This document shows, one piece after another, positions 59,686 through 64,000 of a DNA stretch of 64,000 nt. This stretch comes from Clostridia bacterium (GTDB lineage: Bacteria; Bacillota; Clostridia; Oscillospirales; Acutalibacteraceae): positions 124,001 through 188,000 of the forward strand of contig JAFQHU010000003.1 in NCBI GenBank assembly GCA_017397845.1, given 5' to 3'. The position numbers and the translations under genes are program-made. The notes below the pieces were generated by a model. The model was not told the origin of the DNA and did no database searches. It saw nothing but the letters and a program-made list of their open reading frames with translations. How positions within the stretch are numbered: the first letter of the stretch is position 1; each line of letters begins with the position of its first letter.

Positions 59686-60703
59686 AGTATTCTGCCTCCT
59701 TTTTGAGAAGATATTCAGCAATCACTTTGGCAGTGTTCTCAATATCATTAATGTTGACGACTTCAATGCCTGTATGCATATAACGCAGCGGTATAGAAAG
59801 GAGTGCAGTTTTAACGCCTTTTCCGGTATTATTGATCGAATCGGCATTTGTACCTGTTCTGCCACCCATAACATCATGCTGATAAGGTATATTATTCTCT
59901 TTGCATATTTGTTTAAGTTCATTTGTGAACTCTCTGTCGAGAGTGGGACTGATACCTATTGAAGGTCCTTTTCCGAGAGTTATGGTTTCAGCTTTATCAG
60001 TATATGGATCGTCACCGAATCCCACATCAACTGCAATTGCATAATCAGGCATAGAAGCAAACGAACCGGTTTTTGCTCCGCTTCCGCCGGTTTCTTCCTG
60101 TACGCTGAACAATACCGTAAGTGTAAGATTGTTGATTTTTCCATCAACCATTTCAAGTGCTCTTAAAATTGCTGCAACTGAACATCGGTCATCAAAAGCA
60201 CCAGAGACAATATTGCCGTTCAAAAGTTCACACGGGCAACATCTCAAGGTGATTCTGTCTCCTATTTCTACAACTTTTTCTGCCTCTTTTTTATTGAGTC
60301 CGATATCGACAGCTATCTTTTTTATATCCACGCCCGACTTTTTATCTTCTGCTGAAAGGAGGTGTGGCGGAGTAGAGCAGATTACACCAAACAAAGGACA
60401 TTTGCCGTGGACAGTTACTTCACTGCCGATGAGAACACGTTCATCAGGACCGCCTACTCTGTCAACCAATATAAAGCCTTTATCGTCTATGCCTTTTACA
60501 ACCAATCCAATCTGATCAATATGTGCATCGAGAAGTATATGAGTTACACCGTTTCCGCAGGAACCGATAACATTACCGAGAGTATCAATTTTTACATTCA
60601 TATATTTTTCAAGCTCGGATTTCGCAAACAAAGCTGCTTCTTTCTCATCGCCTGAAGTACCGGTCTTTGATGCCAAATCAAAACATAACTCTTTTAAATT
60701 CAC
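59678..60703 (-). CDS. M42 family aminopeptidase (copy 2)
   Basis: A 341-residue relative of copy 1. It has LLDAHIDQIGLVV, GAFDDRCSVAAIL, VQEETGGSGAKTG and LRYMHTGIEVV at the same places. The two copies differ widely in sequence, so the split is old and the products may form a mixed complex or act on different peptides. It is first in the operon behind a clear promoter. Confidence 0.9.
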   Translation of the reverse strand: MNLKELCFDLASKTGTSGDEKEAALFAKSELEKYMNVKIDTLGNVIGSCGNGVTHILLDAHIDQIGLVVKGIDDKGFILVDRVGGPDERVLIGSEVTVHGKCPLFGVICSTPPHLLSAEDKKSGVDIKKIAVDIGLNKKEAEKVVEIGDRITLRCCPCELLNGNIVSGAFDDRCSVAAILRALEMVDGKINNLTLTVLFSVQEETGGSGAKTGSFASMPDYAIAVDVGFGDDPYTDKAETITLGKGPSIGISPTLDREFTNELKQICKENNIPYQHDVMGGRTGTNADSINNTGKGVKTALLSIPLRYMHTGIEVVNINDIENTAKVIAEYLLKKEAEYCD

Positions 60704-60738
60704 GTAACACTACCTCCATATTAATTATAATCCTATTA

Positions 60739-60767
60739 ATTATATCTCAAACATATCTAAAAATCAA
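60739..60767 (-). promoter_or_regulatory. Promoter of the M42 operon
   Basis: On the minus strand, TTGATT (60767-60762), a 17-base spacer and TATAAT (60744-60739). Confidence 0.65.
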
Positions 60768-60783
60768 TATATAAGCAAATAAA

Positions 60784-60821
60784 AACAGGCATTAAAAGCT
60801 GCGAACTTAATAATGCCTGTT
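60784..60821 (-). terminator. Terminator after the DUF378 gene
   Basis: An 11-base stem (AACAGGCATTA and complement) with a 16-base loop. On the minus strand it ends in a T-run. It lies 33 bases after the DUF378 stop. Confidence 0.75.
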
Positions 60822-60853
60822 ATTTTAGATGTTTGCTTTCTTTGCAATAAAAC

Positions 60854-61066
60854 TTATTCGGATTCTTTCACCGTTCTGCCGCAGTCATGGAACAGAAGTG
60901 AGACACACCAGATGGCTGCAAGAGCAATCACTGTGTAAATAATTCTTGCAATTATGGAGCTTTGACTACCAAAAATCCATGCTACAAGGTCAAATTGAAA
61001 AATCCCGATAAGCCCCCAGTTTACACCGCCGACTATTGTAAGTATCAACGCGATTTTGTCAAGCAT
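60854..61066 (-). CDS. DUF378 small membrane protein
   Basis: A 70-residue protein with two membrane helices and the family pattern ALILTIVGGVNWGLIGIFQFDLVAWIFG ... IIYTVIALAAIWCV. The function is unknown. It stands alone with its own terminator. Confidence 0.88.
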   Translation of the reverse strand: MLDKIALILTIVGGVNWGLIGIFQFDLVAWIFGSQSSIIARIIYTVIALAAIWCVSLLFHDCGRTVKESE

Positions 61067-61119
61067 CTTTTATCAACTCCTTTTAAGAGTATTTTTACCT
61101 GAAATGCAATGCTTATACA

Positions 61120-61677
61120 TTAAAAATCGCAAATCATAATACAGCTTCCCATAATATTTCTGTGAAGAATGAAGTTGTTTTTTTTGTAAAATTTAATTGC
61201 CTGCTTATTGCCCATGCCGCATGAAAGCATGAGGGAATGTATTCCTTTGCTTTTAAGATGGTTTTTAAGTTCGTTCATCAAAGCTGTTCCGGTACCTTTT
61301 CCCTGACATTCACTCAAAATATCAATGTGAAGATGTGCTTTATATTTTTTTGCAAAAAGCTTGTGAACGGCAATTTCACCAATCGCCATATAGTAATACC
61401 TAAAGCCTAATTTTTTTATTCGCGGCAAATAATTCTTTTTAAATACCGACAAATATTTTTCGAAATTCTCAGCACATAAAATGTAGCCGACAGCTTCATC
61501 CGCATCATTAACCGCAACGAAAACATTATCAGGCTCAATTTCAGCATAATAGTCATTAAACATCAGAAATAAGAAATCTTTGTCCTTTGCGGTTTCAGTG
61601 GGCAGTCCTGATGTTTCGATGCAAATCTTTTTAAGATTTTCTCTGTCTTTAACTTCGTATTTTCTTATATTATTCAT
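61120..61677 (-). CDS. GNAT acetyltransferase
   Basis: A 185-residue GNAT enzyme from ATG 61677 with GGAG upstream. The acetyl-CoA loop is SECQGKGTGTALMNEL, followed by LSCGMGNKQAIKFYKKNNF. The long form to 61779 would overlap glpP and lacks a site. The substrate is unknown; similar proteins in Firmicutes act on small molecules or protein N-termini. Confidence 0.82.
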   Translation of the reverse strand: MNNIRKYEVKDRENLKKICIETSGLPTETAKDKDFLFLMFNDYYAEIEPDNVFVAVNDADEAVGYILCAENFEKYLSVFKKNYLPRIKKLGFRYYYMAIGEIAVHKLFAKKYKAHLHIDILSECQGKGTGTALMNELKNHLKSKGIHSLMLSCGMGNKQAIKFYKKNNFILHRNIMGSCIMICDF

Positions 61678-61681
61678 ATTG

Positions 61682-62245
61682 TTATCTCCACAATTCTTTC
61701 GATGAGGTTGACACGCCCAAAGCACCGCTTTCCAAAGCTTTGGTGACTTCTTCTTCGAAACTGATAAGTCCGCCGACAATTACTGGCACTTCGAGCGATG
61801 AACTTATCTGTTTGGTAATTCTCGGCATGATGCCGGGCATAATTTCTATCGCATCGGGATTTATCATCTGAGATGCTTTAATAGCGGTATCAATGGAAAG
61901 AGAGTCGATAATAAATATCCTTTGAACCGTAAGCATTCCTAAGGATTTGGCGACCTTAAGCAAATTATTTTTAGTCGATATGATCCCGTCGGGCTTAATT
62001 TCTTCGCTTATATATTTAAGAGCGACAACATCCTTTGAAAAACCCTCAATCAGATCAACATGTATAAAAATTAATTTGTTTTTTTCTTTTGCTTTTTTTA
62101 CGCATTTTTTGAGATTAAAAATATTTCCGCAAAGCAGAAATATTACCTCGCAGTCAGATGTAACAGCCTTTTCAAGCTCATCAACACTTTTTACTCCGGC
62201 AATTATAGGATTTTTTTTCAAACTATTCACAAAAATATTTTTCAA
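61682..62245 (-). CDS. glpP: Glycerol-3-phosphate responsive antiterminator GlpP
   Basis: A 187-residue TIM-barrel RNA-binding protein with the family blocks NPIIAGVKSVDELEKA, FIHVDLIEGFSKD, DGIISTK and EIMPGIMPRI. In Bacillus, GlpP binds glycerol-3-phosphate and lets RNA polymerase read through leader terminators of glp genes. No glp gene is in the window, so targets are elsewhere. Confidence 0.85.
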   Translation of the reverse strand: MKNIFVNSLKKNPIIAGVKSVDELEKAVTSDCEVIFLLCGNIFNLKKCVKKAKEKNKLIFIHVDLIEGFSKDVVALKYISEEIKPDGIISTKNNLLKVAKSLGMLTVQRIFIIDSLSIDTAIKASQMINPDAIEIMPGIMPRITKQISSSLEVPVIVGGLISFEEEVTKALESGALGVSTSSKELWR

Positions 62246-62259
62246 TTAAACAACCTTCT

Positions 62260-62841
62260 TTAATCCAATGAAGCTTCAATAAGCTTTCTTAATTCTTCGG
62301 TACCGTCACCTTTGAGTGCAGAAAACGGCACGACATTGATATTTCCGTATTTTGTGAGCACTCCGCAAATACTTTCGAGCTGTTTCAAACGTTCCGATTT
62401 ATTGAGCTTATCACATTTCGTAAGTGCCACAATAAAGGGTATATCATTAGCATTCATATACTCGATCATGTCCATATCCTGTTTTGAAGGATTGTGACGC
62501 ATATCAATAAGCTGTACAACAAGACGGATATCTCTGCCCGAAGAAAAATAAGTTTCCATAAGCTCAGCCCATCTGAGTTTTTCACTGTGAGAAACTTTCG
62601 CATAGCCATATCCGGGCAAATCAACAAATCTGCACTTATCGAGCTTAAAAAAATTTATTGTCACGGTTTTACCCGGCATCGAGCTGACTCTTGCGATGCT
62701 TTTTCTACCCAAAATTTTATTTAGCAGAGAGCTTTTTCCTACATTTGATTTGCCTGAAAAGGCAATTTCAGGCAAATCGGATTCTTTTAACTGAGCGGCA
62801 ACACCAAAAGATGTCTCAAAAACAGCATTATCGTATCTCAT
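62260..62841 (-). CDS. engB: Ribosome biogenesis GTPase EngB (YsxC/YihA)
   Basis: A 193-residue GTPase with G1 SGKSNVGKSSLLNKI, G2/G3 FVDLPGYGYAKV, G4 TKCDKLN and G5 SALKGDGTEE. It is needed for 50S assembly. It overlaps the lon end by 14 bases, the conserved lon-engB pair. Confidence 0.96.
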   Translation of the reverse strand: MRYDNAVFETSFGVAAQLKESDLPEIAFSGKSNVGKSSLLNKILGRKSIARVSSMPGKTVTINFFKLDKCRFVDLPGYGYAKVSHSEKLRWAELMETYFSSGRDIRLVVQLIDMRHNPSKQDMDMIEYMNANDIPFIVALTKCDKLNKSERLKQLESICGVLTKYGNINVVPFSALKGDGTEELRKLIEASLD

Positions 62842-64000
62842 CCGTTTCTCCCTTTCTGCTTTTTATCACCACATCATGAGGTGAGAATTTCACGTTGCTT
62901 TTAGCCTCGGTAAAAGAAATGCCTTTTATAGCCAAACCAAATACATCATCCAAACGGCTGACACCGATGAATTCAACATTTTCTTTGATTACGTCATCGA
63001 TATCCCACAAATCGCTAAGGTTATCTTCCGGAATAATCACTTTTTTTATACCGGATTTATATGCTGCCATCGATTTTTCTTTGAGACCGCCGATAGGAAG
63101 TACTCTTCCGGTCAGAGTTATTTCACCGGTCATTGCGATCTTTCTGTTGACATTCTTACCCGTCAAAACAGAAAGAAGTGCCGTGGCGATAGTAACACCT
63201 GCCGAAGGACCGTCCTTTGGCACAGCTCCCTGAGGAACATGAATATGAATATTCTTTTTATTAAGAGAGGAGACATCAATTCCGTATTTTTCTGCTGTAC
63301 TTTTTATATAACTGAAAGCAGCCTTCGCGGACTCCTTCATAATTTCACCTAACGAACCGGTCAACTCCAACTGACCGTTGCCGTCCATTATTACACATTC
63401 AACTTGCAGCATTTCACCGCCTGCGCTTGTCCACGCCAAACCGTTGACAACTCCGACACTGTCTTTTTGCGGAAGTTTGTCTTTCTGATACTTTTCAGGG
63501 CCAAGAAAATCTTTGATAAGCTCGCAAGTAACCGTGACTCTTTTTACTTTACCGTCGCTTAATTTCACGACTGATTTACGGCACACACTTGCGATTATTT
63601 GCTCAAGACGCCTTACACCGGATTCACGTGTGTAGGAGTCGATCATCATTCTTATTGCCGCTTCACTGAAACGGATTTCTTTTCCGGTCAGTTCGTGCAT
63701 TTTCATTTGTTTTTTTATAAGATGGTTTTTGGCTATATGGAATTTTTCTTCAGGAGTATAACTTGTAAGCTCGATAATTTCCATTCTGTCATAGAGAGGT
63801 TGCGGTATCGTGGAAACATCGTTGGCTGTCGTTATAAATAAAACCTTACTAAGATCAATGGGAAACTCCATATAGTTATCTCTGAAACTGAAATTCTGCT
63901 CCGGGTCAAGCACCTCAAGCATCGCAGAAGCCGGGTCTCCTTTATAATCTTTACCGAGCTTATCAATTTCATCGAGAAGAATTATCGGATTGAAAGTTTT
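62828..64000 (-). CDS. lon: ATP-dependent protease Lon, C-terminal part (partial)
   Basis: The frame is open to the right edge, so the N-terminus and most of the AAA+ domain are outside the window. The visible part starts just at the Walker B region (IILLDEIDKLGKD), has the sensor block and AAA+ lid, and the protease domain with catalytic Ser in PKDGPSAGVTIATALLS and Lys in GGLKEKSMAAYKSG. Lon degrades misfolded and regulatory proteins. In clostridia lon precedes engB as here. Confidence 0.95.
   Translation of the reverse strand, partial: KTFNPIILLDEIDKLGKDYKGDPASAMLEVLDPEQNFSFRDNYMEFPIDLSKVLFITTANDVSTIPQPLYDRMEIIELTSYTPEEKFHIAKNHLIKKQMKMHELTGKEIRFSEAAIRMMIDSYTRESGVRRLEQIIASVCRKSVVKLSDGKVKRVTVTCELIKDFLGPEKYQKDKLPQKDSVGVVNGLAWTSAGGEMLQVECVIMDGNGQLELTGSLGEIMKESAKAAFSYIKSTAEKYGIDVSSLNKKNIHIHVPQGAVPKDGPSAGVTIATALLSVLTGKNVNRKIAMTGEITLTGRVLPIGGLKEKSMAAYKSGIKKVIIPEDNLSDLWDIDDVIKENVEFIGVSRLDDVFGLAIKGISFTEAKSNVKFSPHDVVIKSRKGETDEIR

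Overview
The window is a chromosomal segment of a low-to-moderate GC, spore-forming Firmicute. The gene content and order (spoIIIAG/AH, spoIIM, spoVM, ytfJ, a SpoIVFB-type protease, remA, prkC/prpC/rsgA, scpAB, TIGR03960/TIGR03936) point to class Clostridia, most likely an Oscillospirales/Ruminococcaceae-type gut lineage. The lineage is inferred from family content only; there is no rRNA gene in the window. No rRNA, tRNA, CRISPR array or insertion sequence was recognised.

Layout. 1-10381 (+): end of the spoIIIA operon, then a tightly packed run nusB - TsaD/Kae1-like paralogue - xseA - xseB - ispA - dxs - tlyA - nadK - argR - recN, many genes overlapping by a few bases. 10461-11687 (+): tyrS with its own promoter, closed by strong hairpins. 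11795-13245 (-): a two-gene DUF5058/membrane-protein transport pair, with divergent promoters shared with 13442-17278 (+): LytM (SpoIVFA-like) and SpoIVFB-like protease, then the TIGR03960/TIGR03936 pair. 17368-18836 (+): yajC, a TIGR04086 membrane protein and spoIIM. 18822-19823 (-): a Xer-type tyrosine recombinase.

20199-26772: an integrated element of about 6.6 kb that reads as an inovirus (filamentous phage)-like prophage. It is bounded by perfect 26-bp direct repeats. It carries a rolling-circle Rep with an iteron-plus-hairpin origin candidate, a Zot-type morphogenesis ATPase split by a -1 frameshift at an A7 slippery run, a row of tiny membrane/coat proteins (several under 60 codons), a pIII-like secreted adsorption protein, a divergent XRE repressor with two palindromic operators, and a DUF2726 cargo protein. 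It has no integrase of its own. The repeat core recurs a third time inside the promoter of the neighbouring host xer gene, so integration by the host Xer recombinase at a dif-like site is the natural model.

26887-33185: accessory and housekeeping genes (ABC-F ATPase, small export protein, pyrophosphatase-like/Nudix fusion, HAD phosphatase, HD hydrolase, CmpB-type membrane protein, TetR regulator). 33182-34021 (-): TtcA-like PP-loop protein. 34079-47022 (-): the classic clostridial run yicC - remA - gmk - rpoZ - priA - def - fmt - Zn protease - rsmB - rlmN - prpC - prkC - rsgA - small membrane protein - spoVM, started by a consensus promoter. It links nucleotide supply, replication restart, translation start and end, rRNA modification, and Ser/Thr signalling.

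47118-52594 (-): site-2 protease, scpA, scpB, DUF2953, ytfJ, D,D-carboxypeptidase, rluB and a small unknown. 52597-64000 (-): prmC - DUF1385 - phosphohexomutase - DUF2461 - aluminium-resistance/methionine gamma-lyase-like enzyme - acetyltransferase - two M42 aminopeptidases; DUF378; acetyltransferase - glpP; engB; and lon running off the right edge.

Coordinates and reading frames come from the given sequence. Families were assigned by recognising motifs and neighbourhood, not by any database search.
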